Source of the DNA: UBA4285 sp050944355
GTDB lineage: Bacteria; Bacillota; Clostridia; Lachnospirales; Lachnospiraceae
DNA length: 46,010 nt
Direction of reading: 5' to 3'
Assembly: GCA_050944355.1 (NCBI GenBank)
Contig: JBMNQX010000012.1
Location: 1-46,010 of the forward strand
The notes beneath the pieces are model-generated. The model was not told where the DNA came from. It did not search any database and saw only the letters and a program-made list of their open reading frames with translations. Within the stretch, counting starts at the first letter, position 1, and each line of letters opens with the position of its first letter. Both the position numbers and the translations under genes were made by a program. Below, piece by piece: positions 1 to 7,589 of the stretch.

Positions 1-89
1 CCCCTTGAAGACGACGAGGTTGATAGGCTGCGAGTGGAAGTGCCGCGAGGCACGGAGCGGAGCAGTACTAATAGGTCGAGGGCTTAATC
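1..89 (+). rRNA. rrl: 23S ribosomal RNA, 3' end (partial)
   Basis: The first ~89 bases match the conserved extreme 3' end of Bacillota 23S rRNA, including the segments GTTGATAGG and GTACTAATAGGTCGAGGGCTT. The 5' part lies outside the window. The exact mature end is estimated from the usual position of the closing helix and may be off by a few bases. No 5S rRNA gene follows; the next gene is tRNA-Asp about 100 bases downstream. Confidence 0.93.
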
Positions 90-188
90 AGAAAGCGCAG
101 AAGGCGGTAAGGAAAAGAAGGATATGTAACATGTGCAGTTTTGAGGGAACAGTACCTTTATAAGGTCTTTTCTTCATAGTTGAATATT
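90..188 (+). other. 23S-tRNA spacer without a 5S rRNA gene
   Basis: This spacer joins the 23S end to tRNA-Asp. It is purine-rich, and the conserved 5S rRNA landmarks are not present. A short hairpin (ACCTT at 154-158, AAGGT at 162-166) followed by CTTTTC could be a processing element or a weak terminator. I see no convincing promoter, so the tRNAs are probably co-transcribed with the rRNA (inference). Confidence 0.5.
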
Positions 189-262
189 GGCCTGGTGGCT
201 CAGCTGGTTAGAGCGCCGCCCTGTCACGGCGGAGGTCATGGGTTCGAACCCCATCCGGGTCG
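189..262 (+). tRNA. tRNA-Asp (GTC)
   Basis: Full cloverleaf: the acceptor arm GGCCTGG pairs with CCGGGTC (with G-T pairs), the D arm is GCTCAG...GAGC, the anticodon loop is CTGTCAC with anticodon GTC, and the T arm carries GGTTCGAACCC. The discriminator is G262. CCA is not encoded. Confidence 0.96.
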
Positions 263-327
263 CTACAACTGAATATTATTGTGCATTCAGTGGAGATCTG
301 TAGTATAATTATTTCTGCAGATGATTT

Positions 328-400
328 GGGATTATAGCTCAGCTGGGAGAGCATCTGCCTTACAAGCAGAGGGTCATAGGTTCGAGCCCTATTGGTCCCA
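328..400 (+). tRNA. tRNA-Val (TAC)
   Basis: Cloverleaf with acceptor GGGATTA paired to TGGTCCC, anticodon TAC inside CTTACAA, and T loop GGTTCGAGCC. The discriminator is A400. CCA is not encoded. Confidence 0.96.
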
Positions 401-405
401 TTTCC

Positions 406-477
406 GCCTACTTGGCTCAATGGCAGAGCAGCTGATTTGTAATCAGCAGGTTGTTGGTTCGACTCCGACAGTAGGCT
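406..477 (+). tRNA. tRNA-Thr (TGT)
   Basis: Cloverleaf with acceptor GCCTACT perfectly paired to AGTAGGC, anticodon TGT within the GCTGATTTGTAATCAGC arm, and T loop GGTTCGACTCC. The discriminator is T477. CCA is not encoded. Only five bases separate it from tRNA-Val. Confidence 0.96.
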
Positions 478-487
478 CTTTGCACAT

Positions 488-569
488 GGACGGATTCCCG
501 AGTGGCCAAAGGGGACAGACTGTAAATCTGCTAGCATTGCTTTCGATGGTTCGAATCCATCTCCGTCCA
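488..569 (+). tRNA. tRNA-Tyr (GTA)
   Basis: Class II tRNA with a long variable arm. The acceptor GGACGGA pairs with TCCGTCC, the anticodon GTA lies in CAGACTGTAAATCTG, and the T loop is GGTTCGAATCC. The discriminator is A569. CCA is not encoded. Confidence 0.96.
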
Positions 570-601
570 CTGCTTCTTACTTAAGAAGCATCAATACGCA
601 T

Positions 602-674
602 CGCGGGGTAGAGCAGTTGGAAGCTCGTCGGGCTCATAACCCGAAGGTCACAGGTTCAAGTCCTGTCCCCGCTA
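602..674 (+). tRNA. initiator tRNA-Met (CAT)
   Basis: The acceptor stem CGCGGGG/CCCCGCT leaves the first pair as C1-T72, unpaired, and the anticodon stem carries three consecutive G-C pairs (GGG/CCC) around CTCATAA. Both are the established hallmarks of bacterial initiator tRNA, so this is formyl-Met rather than elongator Met. The discriminator is A674. CCA is not encoded. Confidence 0.96.
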
Positions 675-678
675 CTGC

Positions 679-751
<73 letters not shown>

Positions 752-754
752 CGA

Positions 755-786
755 AGCCTGCAGGTTGCGATCTGCAGGCTTTTTTC
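755..786 (+). terminator. Rho-independent terminator of the rRNA-tRNA operon
   Basis: A perfect 9-bp stem (AGCCTGCAG at 755-763, CTGCAGGCT at 772-780) with an 8-base loop runs directly into a T-tract. The next gene starts only about 25 bases beyond the T-tract. Confidence 0.9.
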
Positions 787-810
787 TTGCTTTTAGAAAG
801 AGAATCGGAT

Positions 811-2199
811 ATGAGACCAGAAAGACAAGATTTATACGACCGGCTCCTGTCACTTGCACAGTCTGACGAACTTCCGATGCATATGCCGGGAGGCAAGCGA
901 AAACCGCAGGGACTTCCGGATCCATTCTGCATCGATATCACAGAAATCACCGGGTTTGACAATCTGCACCGCGCGGACGGCATCCTGAAACAGGAAATGC
1001 AGCTGGCCGCGAGACTCTATGGGTCGGACGAGGCACTCTTCGTGACAAATGGCTCGACAGGCGCTATTCTGGCGGCCGTCGGAGGAGCGGTGCGTCGGGG
1101 CGGCAAAGTGCTCGTCGGCCGAAATGTACACACATCTGTCTATCATGCACTTGAGCTGAACGACCTCGATCCTTCTTTTCTGATCCCGGAAACAGCCGAT
1201 GCGGACTGCGGTATTTACGGACAGATCACACCTCAGGCCGTACAGCGCGCGCTTGAAAAAGAAGAAAATATAAAAGCGGTTATCATTACATCGCCGACGT
1301 ATGAAGGAATTGTCTCGGATATCCGCGCGATCGCCGACATTTGTCATCAGAGAGGAGTCGTGCTGATCGTCGATGAGGCGCACGGAGCGCACTTCGGCTT
1401 CAGCCGGATGTTTCCGCAGACGGCGGCGGCTTCAGGAGCGGATCTGGTCATTCAGAGTATGCACAAGACGCTGCCGGCTCTGACGCAGGCGGCGCTGCTG
1501 CACATGAACGGGAATCTTGTCGACAGAGACAGGGTCAGACACTTCTGGGATATGTTTCAGACGACGAGTCCTTCGTATGTGATCATGGGGAGCATGAGCC
1601 GCTGTCTTCATGAGCTCGAGGCGGGCGGCGGGGAAATCATGGATGCGTACGGCAGGCGCGTGCGGGCGGTGCGCGAAAGATTGTCCGGACTGAAGAATGT
1701 GCGTCTGTTTGAGCCGGGGGGGATTTTTGATCCCGGCAAGCTGGTCTTTGAGGTTCCGGACGCGGTGTCAGCTGCGCGGTGGCTGCGGCGGGAAAAGCAC
1801 ATTGAGCTTGAGATGACGTCTCTCCGGTATTTTCTCGCGATGACGTCGCCGATGGACACGGAAGCGGATCTCGCGCGGTTTGCGCAGGCCATTGAGGAGC
1901 TCGATTTAAGACCGGTGACGGGCGGGACGGCGGAAACCGCTTCGCTGCTTACCGGAAGTCTGCCAAAAAAGCAGTGTCGGATTGCTGAGGCGGCCGGGGG
2001 ACCGTGGGAAGAAGTTCCGCTTGAAGAAGCGGCTGGAAGATGCGCAGCCGCGGAAGTGTGTCTGTATCCGCCGGGGGTTCCGACAGTGATCCCGGGCGAG
2101 GTTTTTGGGCCGCGGGAAGTGGCTGTGATTCAAGAGGCCCGGAAAAAAGGAATTCAGATTCTTGGAATGCAAGAGGGAATGGTTCGATGCCGGAAATAA
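811..2199 (+). CDS. Orn/Lys/Arg decarboxylase-family PLP enzyme (YaaO-like)
   Basis: A 462-residue fold-type I PLP enzyme of the ornithine/lysine/arginine decarboxylase family, expected to decarboxylate a basic amino acid to a polyamine precursor in the cytosol. It shows the family N-terminus MHMPGGK (residues 23-29) and DITEITGFDNLH (42-53). The PLP-binding SMHKT motif has Lys219 as the Schiff-base residue, and the preceding DEAHGAH carries the cofactor-contacting Asp. Family knowledge does not fix the substrate. I start at the ATG at 811, behind AGAAAGAG, rather than at the in-frame TTG at 787, which lies in the terminator tail. It heads the row NMP kinase-holB-ricT-trmN6-rsmI, matching the position of yaaO in Bacillus subtilis. 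Its last 13 bases overlap the next gene. Confidence 0.9.
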   Translation: MRPERQDLYDRLLSLAQSDELPMHMPGGKRKPQGLPDPFCIDITEITGFDNLHRADGILKQEMQLAARLYGSDEALFVTNGSTGAILAAVGGAVRRGGKVLVGRNVHTSVYHALELNDLDPSFLIPETADADCGIYGQITPQAVQRALEKEENIKAVIITSPTYEGIVSDIRAIADICHQRGVVLIVDEAHGAHFGFSRMFPQTAAASGADLVIQSMHKTLPALTQAALLHMNGNLVDRDRVRHFWDMFQTTSPSYVIMGSMSRCLHELEAGGGEIMDAYGRRVRAVRERLSGLKNVRLFEPGGIFDPGKLVFEVPDAVSAARWLRREKHIELEMTSLRYFLAMTSPMDTEADLARFAQAIEELDLRPVTGGTAETASLLTGSLPKKQCRIAEAAGGPWEEVPLEEAAGRCAAAEVCLYPPGVPTVIPGEVFGPREVAVIQEARKKGIQILGMQEGMVRCRK

Positions 2200-2783
2200 T
2201 TTTTCTGATGGGAAAGAGCGCCAGCGGCAAGGACAAGATCCGCCGGCGGCTGACGGAGGATGAAGAGCTGGATCTGCACCCGGTTGTCATTTACACGACG
2301 AGGCCGATGCGGGAAGGCGAGAAACAGGGCGTGGATTATCACTTTGTGAGCGTAGACGAGGCCAAAATGCTTTTTGCGTCCGGGAGGCTGATTGAAAAGC
2401 GCACGTATGAGACAATCCAGGGGCCGTGGCACTATTTCTCGATGGACGACGGTCAGATTGTGCTGGACGGAACCAGACGGTATCTGGTTGTCGGGACACT
2501 GGAGTCATACAATGCCTATGTGAAGTATTTCGGACAGGAACATCTGTATCCGGTTCTGATTCAGTCAGAGGACGGAATCCGGCTCCGCCGCGCCATACAC
2601 AGAGAGGCAAAGCAGGAAAAGCCGGATTATCAGGAAGTATGCCGGCGGTTTCTGGCCGACAGCGAAGATTTTTCGGAAGAAAATATCCGGAAAGCCGGTA
2701 TCACGAGAGTGTTTGAAAACAACGGCGAGCTGGAAAGCTGTGTGGAGGAAATACGGCGGGCTGTGCTTGAAAACACCCCCTGA
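2187..2783 (+). CDS. Guanylate kinase-like nucleoside monophosphate kinase
   Basis: A 198-residue P-loop protein resembling guanylate kinase, with MGKSASGKDK at residues 8-17 and the GMP-kinase-type segment TTRPMREGE-(12)-F. It probably phosphorylates GMP or a related nucleotide. The start at 2187 is chosen because MPEIIFLMGKS is the natural family N-terminus and AAGAGGG lies just upstream; a longer in-frame extension is only read-through of the decarboxylase coding region. The P-loop has Asp16-Lys17 where most NMP kinases have Ser or Thr after the lysine. Bacillus has tmk in this slot, so this may be a paralogue with shifted specificity rather than the housekeeping gmk. It overlaps the decarboxylase gene by 13 bases. 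Confidence 0.8.
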   Translation: MPEIIFLMGKSASGKDKIRRRLTEDEELDLHPVVIYTTRPMREGEKQGVDYHFVSVDEAKMLFASGRLIEKRTYETIQGPWHYFSMDDGQIVLDGTRRYLVVGTLESYNAYVKYFGQEHLYPVLIQSEDGIRLRRAIHREAKQEKPDYQEVCRRFLADSEDFSEENIRKAGITRVFENNGELESCVEEIRRAVLENTP

Positions 2784-2812
2784 AGTGGTGCATTTGTCGG
2801 GAATAAGGCCGC

Positions 2813-2841
2813 TTGAAGCACTGACAGACCCATGATACAAT
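2813..2841 (+). promoter_or_regulatory. Sigma-A-type promoter for holB operon
   Basis: TTGAAG at 2813-2818 and TACAAT at 2836-2841 are separated by exactly 17 bases. Transcription would begin near 2848, just ahead of the AGGAGGG ribosome site and the holB ATG at 2869. It gives holB-ricT-trmN6-rsmI a start independent of the upstream decarboxylase. Prediction from consensus only. Confidence 0.6.
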
Positions 2842-2868
2842 GAATTTCGGAGCGCAGGAGGGCTTATT

Positions 2869-3864
2869 ATGGATGATTTTTCCCAGATGATCGGACAGGA
2901 AGCGATCAGCTCTCATTTACAGCAGGCGATCGAAAACGACAGGGTCTCGCACGCATATATTTTTTCGGGCAGCAAAGGGTCCGGAAAACAGACAATGGCG
3001 GAGTTATTTGCAAAGACTCTTCAGTGTGAAAAGAAGGGGATCAACCCGTGCGGGAAGTGTCATTCCTGTGTACAGGCGGATTCGCACAATCATCCGGATA
3101 TCCGGGTTGTGACACATGAAAAGCCGACGCTGATTTCGGTGGATGAAATCCGCAGACAGGTTGTCTCGGACATTCAGATCCGGCCGTATCAGGGACCTTA
3201 TAAGATTTATATAATACCGGACGCGGAACTGATGGCGGCAGAGGCGCAGAACGCACTTCTGAAGACAATTGAAGAGCCGCCGGCGTACGGCGTTATTATG
3301 CTGCTCACGACAAATGTCGGCACACTACTGGAGACGGTGAGAAGCCGCTGTGTGATTCTGACGATGAAGCCGGTGCCGGATGACGAGGTGATTGACTATC
3401 TGAAGAGCCACCTCGGCGTCAACGAGCGCACGGCGCAGTTTGCGGCCGCATTTGCCCAGGGGGCTCTCGGGAGGGCCCTGCAGATTGCCGGTTCCGAGGA
3501 CTTTTCGCTGATGGTGAAGAGTGTTCTGGATCTGGTCCTGAATATTCACTCGATGACGGCTTCGGACATGGCGGCGGCCGTGCGGAACGCGGAGTCGTCC
3601 TGGAAGATGACCATTGACGATTATCTGGACACGATCGCCATGTGGTTCCGGGATGTACTGGTCATGAAGAGTACGCAGGACCCGAACAAGGTGATTTTCG
3701 GCAGCTATCTGCCGGAGCTCAAGAATCAGGCGGCAAACTGCACGTATAACGGCATCCGCGAGATTTTTTCCGCTCTGGAAAAGGCGAAGCAGAGGCTGAG
3801 AGCAAATGTCAGCTTCGAGCTCACGATGGAACTTTTGTATCTGACGATCCGGGAGAACACCTGA
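2869..3864 (+). CDS. holB: DNA polymerase III delta' subunit
   Basis: A 331-residue AAA+ clamp-loader subunit that works with tau/gamma and delta to load the beta clamp during replication. Walker A is GSKGSGKQT (residues 34-42), followed by the zinc-binding cysteine cluster CGKCHSC (61-67), the clamp-loader stretch NALLKTIEEPP and the SRC motif. The C-terminal third matches the helical collar domain in position and length. The ATG at 2869 follows AGGAGGG at good spacing. It sits 42 bases before ricT, a pairing conserved across Bacillota. Confidence 0.93.
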   Translation: MDDFSQMIGQEAISSHLQQAIENDRVSHAYIFSGSKGSGKQTMAELFAKTLQCEKKGINPCGKCHSCVQADSHNHPDIRVVTHEKPTLISVDEIRRQVVSDIQIRPYQGPYKIYIIPDAELMAAEAQNALLKTIEEPPAYGVIMLLTTNVGTLLETVRSRCVILTMKPVPDDEVIDYLKSHLGVNERTAQFAAAFAQGALGRALQIAGSEDFSLMVKSVLDLVLNIHSMTASDMAAAVRNAESSWKMTIDDYLDTIAMWFRDVLVMKSTQDPNKVIFGSYLPELKNQAANCTYNGIREIFSALEKAKQRLRANVSFELTMELLYLTIRENT

Positions 3865-3906
3865 GAACCGGATTTTCTGACGCAAGAGAAGGAATTTGGA
3901 GGATAT

Positions 3907-5166
3907 ATGGCAAGAGTAATCGGCGTGAGATTCAGACAGGCCGGTAAAATTTATTTCTATTCGCCGGAGGATTTGAATCCTCAGCTGGGCGATCATGTGA
4001 TTGTGGAGACAAGGCGCGGCGTGGAATACGGTACGGTTGCATTTGCCGCGAGGGATATTCCGTCGGAGAGGCTTCCGGCGATTATTAAAAATGTCATCCG
4101 GATTGCGACGCCGGATGATGACCGGCACTACGAGGAAAACAAGGTAAAAGAGAAAGAGGCGCTTGAGATCTGCGAGGAAAAGGTCCGGTATCACAAGCTG
4201 GCGATGGAGCTTGTGCGGGCGGAGTACACGTTTGACAATAATCGTCTGATCTTTTTCTTCAAGGCGGAGCACCGGGTTGATTTCCGGGAGCTGGTCAAGG
4301 ATCTGGCTTCGACGTTCCACACGAGAATCGAGCTGCTGCAGATCGGCATCCGGGATGTGGCAAAGATGCTTGGCGGTATCGGCATCTGCGGCCGGCCGCT
4401 TTGCTGCACGACGTATATGCAGGGATTTTACCCGGTTTCCATCAAGATGGCGAAGAATCAGAATCTGAGCCTGAATCCGGAAAAAATCTCGGGTATGTGC
4501 GGAAGGCTGATGTGCTGCCTCAGCTTTGAGGACGACACGTATACATTTCTGAATGCCCAGATGCCGAGGAAAGGCGACTATGTCCGCACCAGCGACAACC
4601 TTGAGGGTGAGGTCTCGGCGATCGACATTCTGAAACAGCGGGCAAAGGTCATTGTAAATCTCGAGAACGATGAGAGAGAGCAGCGGGATTATCCGGTGAG
4701 CGAGCTCGAATTTACGCGCGGGCGCAAGCCGGACCGCAAGTTCAAGGAAGCGGTCGCTCAGGCCGAAGCCAACAAGGAGGCCAGAGAGAACGAGCGCCTG
4801 GAGAAGTCCATGGAGCGCCACAAGGCCCACAAGAATAATCTGCGCAAGGTTGTTGACGGAAAGCTTTCCGACAAGGAAATCAGCGATCTGGCCAACATTT
4901 CCGGAGGCGCGAAGGCTTCCGCGAAAAAACAAGGCTCTCAGAAGGAAAACCGCGCGGGCGATGACACAAAAAAGCGGCGCAGAAATTCGCAGGCGCAGCA
5001 CGCTGACCGCGGGAACCGCGACAACCGCGACAACCGCGACCGGAATCAGAGCCGCAGCCGGCGGATCGAAAAGGCGGCCAGAGAAAGTCAGGAGAGATCG
5101 CTGAAGCAGCTGGAGGATATGGACCGCATGGAACAGAACTCCACTATGGATGATGACAGAGGCTGA
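3907..5166 (+). CDS. ricT: PSP1-domain regulatory protein RicT (YaaT)
   Basis: A 419-residue PSP1-superfamily protein. In Bacillus, RicT joins RicA and RicF in an iron-sulfur complex that directs RNase Y mRNA maturation and affects sporulation and competence; that role is transferred by homology. The conserved core spans about residues 1-270 and includes the cysteine motifs CGRPLCC and CGRLMCC, the likely Fe-S ligands. The last ~150 residues are unlike the core: they are highly charged and low in complexity, rich in Lys, Arg, Glu, Asn and Asp, with an NRDNRDNRDRN run. That makes the protein much longer than the ~275-residue Bacillus form. The ATG follows GGAGGAT. trmN6 begins 25 bases downstream. 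Confidence 0.9.
   Translation: MARVIGVRFRQAGKIYFYSPEDLNPQLGDHVIVETRRGVEYGTVAFAARDIPSERLPAIIKNVIRIATPDDDRHYEENKVKEKEALEICEEKVRYHKLAMELVRAEYTFDNNRLIFFFKAEHRVDFRELVKDLASTFHTRIELLQIGIRDVAKMLGGIGICGRPLCCTTYMQGFYPVSIKMAKNQNLSLNPEKISGMCGRLMCCLSFEDDTYTFLNAQMPRKGDYVRTSDNLEGEVSAIDILKQRAKVIVNLENDEREQRDYPVSELEFTRGRKPDRKFKEAVAQAEANKEARENERLEKSMERHKAHKNNLRKVVDGKLSDKEISDLANISGGAKASAKKQGSQKENRAGDDTKKRRRNSQAQHADRGNRDNRDNRDRNQSRSRRIEKAARESQERSLKQLEDMDRMEQNSTMDDDRG
5014..5040 (+). repeat. Three tandem 9-bp repeats in ricT
   Basis: AACCGCGAC is repeated three times without change, encoding Asn-Arg-Asp units in the disordered tail of RicT. The unit length keeps the frame, so slippage would add or remove tripeptides without breaking the gene. 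Confidence 0.9.
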
Positions 5167-5191
5167 AGCGAGGCTCTGAAGGAGAAAAAAA

Positions 5192-5932
5192 TTGCCGGGC
5201 ACACAGGTCGAGATTAAGGACGGAGAACGGATCGATGATCTTCAGAGAAACGGGTACCGCCTGATTCAGAATCCGAAGAAGTTTTGTTTCGGAATGGACG
5301 CTGTGCTGCTCGGTATTTTTGCGCGCGCTCTTCCGGAGGAAGATGTGCTGGATTTATGCACGGGAAACGGCGTGATCCCGGTGCTTCTCAAGGCCCGCGG
5401 CAAGGGCAGGACGTACCGCGCCATGGAGATCAATCCGGAAAGCGCGGATCTCGCGAGGAGAAATTTTCTGTTAAATGGCATGGCCGACTGCGCGAGAGTC
5501 GTGCAGGGCGACATTTGTCATGCGTCGGAGGTTTTCGGGCGCGACGCGTTTCCGGTGGTGACGGTGAATCCGCCGTACATGAAGGGCGGGCATGGGCTCG
5601 TCAACCCGGATATCGGGAAGGCGGCGGCGCGGCATGAAATTTTCTGTACGATTGACGACGTGGCAAGGGAGGCGTCCCGCTGTCTCAAGGTGAAAGGGCG
5701 GCTGTACATGGTGCACCGGCCGGCGAGGCTTTCCGAGATTTTCGGGGCGCTCGGGCGCCATAGTCTGGAGCCGAAGCGCATGAGGCTTGTGTATCCGAAG
5801 GACGGGGAGAACGCCAATATGGTGCTGATCGAGGCCGTCAAGGGAGGCGGAAAACAGCTGACGGTTGAGCCGCCGCTTGTGATTTACGGGCCGGACGGTC
5901 AGTACACACAGGAGGTCAGAAATGCCTACTGA
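5192..5932 (+). CDS. trmN6: tRNA1(Val) (adenine-N6)-methyltransferase-like protein
   Basis: A 246-residue Rossmann-fold SAM-dependent methyltransferase of the YabB/YfiC family, which methylates an adenine in tRNA-Val. The SAM-binding loop is LDLCTGNGVIP, and the N6-adenine catalytic motif is NPPY within VTVNPPYMKGGHG. The opening DDLQRNGYRLIQNPKKFCFGMDA is typical of the family. The start codon is TTG at 5192, supported by AAGGAG at 5179-5184 and the absence of a better ATG. It overlaps rsmI by 11 bases. In Bacillus a GIY-YIG gene (yazA) lies between these two; here it is absent. Confidence 0.87.
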   Translation: MPGTQVEIKDGERIDDLQRNGYRLIQNPKKFCFGMDAVLLGIFARALPEEDVLDLCTGNGVIPVLLKARGKGRTYRAMEINPESADLARRNFLLNGMADCARVVQGDICHASEVFGRDAFPVVTVNPPYMKGGHGLVNPDIGKAAARHEIFCTIDDVAREASRCLKVKGRLYMVHRPARLSEIFGALGRHSLEPKRMRLVYPKDGENANMVLIEAVKGGGKQLTVEPPLVIYGPDGQYTQEVRNAY

Positions 5933-6788
5933 AACCGGATATCTTGTACTCTGCCCGACACCGATCGGGAATCTCTCCGACATGCCGCCCCGGGTGACGG
6001 AGTGTCTGAAGGAAGCGGATCTGATCGCAGCGGAGGACACGAGAAACAGCATCAGGCTGCTGAATCATTTTGACATTCACACGCCGATGACGAGTTATCA
6101 CGAGTACAACAAGGTCGACAAGGCCCGGGTGCTTGTGCAGAAGATGATCGCCGGGGCAAAAGTTGCGCTGATAACGGACGCCGGGATGCCGGGCATTTCG
6201 GACCCGGGCGAAGAGCTGGTGAGACAGTGCCACGAGGCGGGGATCCGGGTGAGCGCGATTCCGGGGCCCTGCGCCTGTGTGACGGCGCTCACGATTTCGG
6301 GACTTCCGACGAGGCGGTTCTGCTTTGAGGCATTTCTGCCCTCGGACAAAAGGCAGCGGCAGGAAGTATTGAGAGAGCTGGCTGTAGAGCGGCGGACGAT
6401 CGTGCTGTATGAGGCGCCGCATCATCTGCAGAAGACTTTGGCGGAACTTGCCGGAGTGCTGGGCGAGAACAGGCCGGTCAGTATCTGCCGGGAGCTCACG
6501 AAGATTCACGAGGAAGTGTGCCGGCTGACGCTGGGCGAAGCGGCGCGCCGCTACGAAACGGTAAGTCCGCGCGGCGAGTATGTTCTGGTTATTGGCGGAA
6601 AACCGGACGAAGAAGTGGAAAAAGAAGCCCGCGCAAAGTGGGACGATATGACGGCGGCGGAACACGTCAGGATGTACATGGATCAGGGCCTGGACAAAAA
6701 AGAGGCGATGAAGCGGGCGGCGAAAGACCGCGGCGTTTCGAAGCGGGACATTTATCAGGAACTGATTGATGCATCCGAAAATGAATGA
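5922..6788 (+). CDS. rsmI: 16S rRNA (cytidine-1402-2'-O)-methyltransferase
   Basis: A 288-residue tetrapyrrole-methylase-fold enzyme that 2'-O-methylates C1402 in the ribosomal P site. It shows the family signature LCPTPIGNLSDMPPR near the N-terminus, AAEDTRNSIRLL and ITDAGMPGISDPGEELV, followed by the SAM-binding GPCA region. The C-terminus (LDKKEAMKRAAKDRGVSKRDIY) is the usual helical tail. The ATG overlaps trmN6 by 11 bases, implying translational coupling. It is the last gene of the operon; a terminator stem begins 13 bases after the stop codon. Confidence 0.95.
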   Translation: MPTETGYLVLCPTPIGNLSDMPPRVTECLKEADLIAAEDTRNSIRLLNHFDIHTPMTSYHEYNKVDKARVLVQKMIAGAKVALITDAGMPGISDPGEELVRQCHEAGIRVSAIPGPCACVTALTISGLPTRRFCFEAFLPSDKRQRQEVLRELAVERRTIVLYEAPHHLQKTLAELAGVLGENRPVSICRELTKIHEEVCRLTLGEAARRYETVSPRGEYVLVIGGKPDEEVEKEARAKWDDMTAAEHVRMYMDQGLDKKEAMKRAAKDRGVSKRDIYQELIDASENE

Positions 6789-6800
6789 GACAAAAAGAAA

Positions 6801-6838
6801 GTCCCGGCAGATTTGGAACTCTGCCGGGACCTTTGTAT
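6801..6838. terminator. Bidirectional terminator between rsmI and rubrerythrin
   Basis: A perfect 11-bp stem (GTCCCGGCAGA at 6801-6811, TCTGCCGGGAC at 6820-6830) is followed on the plus strand by CTTTGTATTTT and on the minus strand by TTTCTTTTTG. It separates two convergent transcripts. Confidence 0.9.
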
Positions 6839-6860
6839 TTTATTCAGACAAGGTCAGTGA

Positions 6861-7469
6861 TCAGCTGAAATATCTGTCAAGCAGGCCTTTGAAGCCCTTG
6901 CCGTGACGAGCCTCATCGCGCGCCATCTCATGGATGGAATCGTGAAGAGCGTCGAGGTTCATCTGCTTGCACTTCTTGGCGAACTCAGTCTTGCCCTTGG
7001 AAGCGCCGTTCTCAGCGGCAACGCGGACAGCGAGGTTCTCCTTTGTGGACGGAGATACAACTTCGCCGAGCATCTCAGCATAGCGGGAAGCGTGGTCAGC
7101 CTCTTCGAAAGCTACCTGACGATAATACATTCCGACTTCCGGATAGCCCTCGCGCATAGCGGCGCGGCTCATCGCAAGATACATGCCGACTTCGCTGCAC
7201 TCGCCCTTGAATTCTGCTCTCAGGAAATCCTTCATATCATCCGGGATGTCCTTCGCAACACCGATTACATGCTCAGAAGCCCATGTGAGGTTGTCGGTGT
7301 CCGCCGGAGCAGCTTCCTTCTTTTCCTCAGCCGCTTCTTCAACCGGCTCGAACATCTTCTTCGGAACTCCGCAAACCGGGCACTTCCAGTCATCCGGAAG
7401 ATCCGCGAACTTTGTTCCTTCCTTTTCCTCATCATAAACGTAACCACAAACCTTGCACTTGTATTTCAT
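6861..7469 (-). CDS. Rubredoxin-rubrerythrin fusion (peroxide-reducing)
   Basis: A 202-residue cytosolic non-haem iron protein. An N-terminal rubredoxin domain (Cys5, Cys8, Cys30, Cys33 in KCKVCGY and KCPVCG) is joined by an Ala/Glu-rich linker (about 43-58) to a ferritin-like diiron domain with FEEADH (121-126) and DEARH (185-189). This is the reversed order relative to classical rubrerythrin, which carries rubredoxin at its C-terminus. Such reverse rubrerythrins reduce hydrogen peroxide and oxygen in anaerobes. The start at 7469 is set by AAAGGAG seven bases upstream; a start six codons earlier would run through that ribosome site. A strong promoter and a Fur/PerR-like box lie upstream, and the perR-like gene is next to it. 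Confidence 0.93.
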   Translation of the reverse strand: MKYKCKVCGYVYDEEKEGTKFADLPDDWKCPVCGVPKKMFEPVEEAAEEKKEAAPADTDNLTWASEHVIGVAKDIPDDMKDFLRAEFKGECSEVGMYLAMSRAAMREGYPEVGMYYRQVAFEEADHASRYAEMLGEVVSPSTKENLAVRVAAENGASKGKTEFAKKCKQMNLDALHDSIHEMARDEARHGKGFKGLLDRYFS

Positions 7470-7515
7470 GATTCTATCTCCTTTCAAAAGGTTGTTCTAA
7501 ATTCCTGACATGCTT

Positions 7516-7544
7516 AGAATAGCATTTTGCATGGCAAATGTCAA
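7516..7544 (-). promoter_or_regulatory. Promoter of the rubrerythrin gene
   Basis: On the minus strand, TTGACA (7544-7539) and TATTCT (7521-7516) are separated by 17 bases. The -35 is a perfect match. The start site would fall near 7509, giving a leader of about 40 bases before the ATG. Confidence 0.7.
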
Positions 7545-7573
7545 CGATAATAATTACAAATATTGATAATTTT
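7545..7573. promoter_or_regulatory. Candidate Fur/PerR box upstream of rubrerythrin
   Basis: Directly abutting the -35, the minus strand reads TTGTAATTATTATCG (7559-7545). It matches the classical Fur-family 7-1-7 consensus TGATAATTATTATCA at 12 of 15 positions. A second AT-rich half-site, TATTGATAATTTT, lies at 7561-7573. The position just upstream of the core promoter and the neighbouring PerR-like gene make PerR repression plausible (inference). Confidence 0.55.
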
Positions 7574-7589
7574 TTCTTCCCGGTCCGCG

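Noticed and set aside
208..584. Open frames on both strands across the tRNA cluster, including NQQPADYKSAALPLS-like text
   Set aside because: These are translations of tRNA genes, a well-known source of spurious predicted proteins. The cloverleafs account for the sequence completely.
2040..2186. N-terminal extension of the guanylate kinase-like gene back to 2040
   Set aside because: The extra 49 residues are a frame-shifted reading of the decarboxylase gene with Ser/Gly/Arg-rich text. The ATG at 2187 has the family N-terminus.
5014..5040. Short tandem repeats as a possible CRISPR array
   Set aside because: The unit is only 9 bases with no spacers, lies inside a coding frame, and has no cas genes nearby.
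3325..5202. A 625-codon minus-strand open frame opposite holB and ricT
   Set aside because: It is a shadow of conserved genes, with Arg/His/Leu-rich composition and no recognisable motif or ribosome site.
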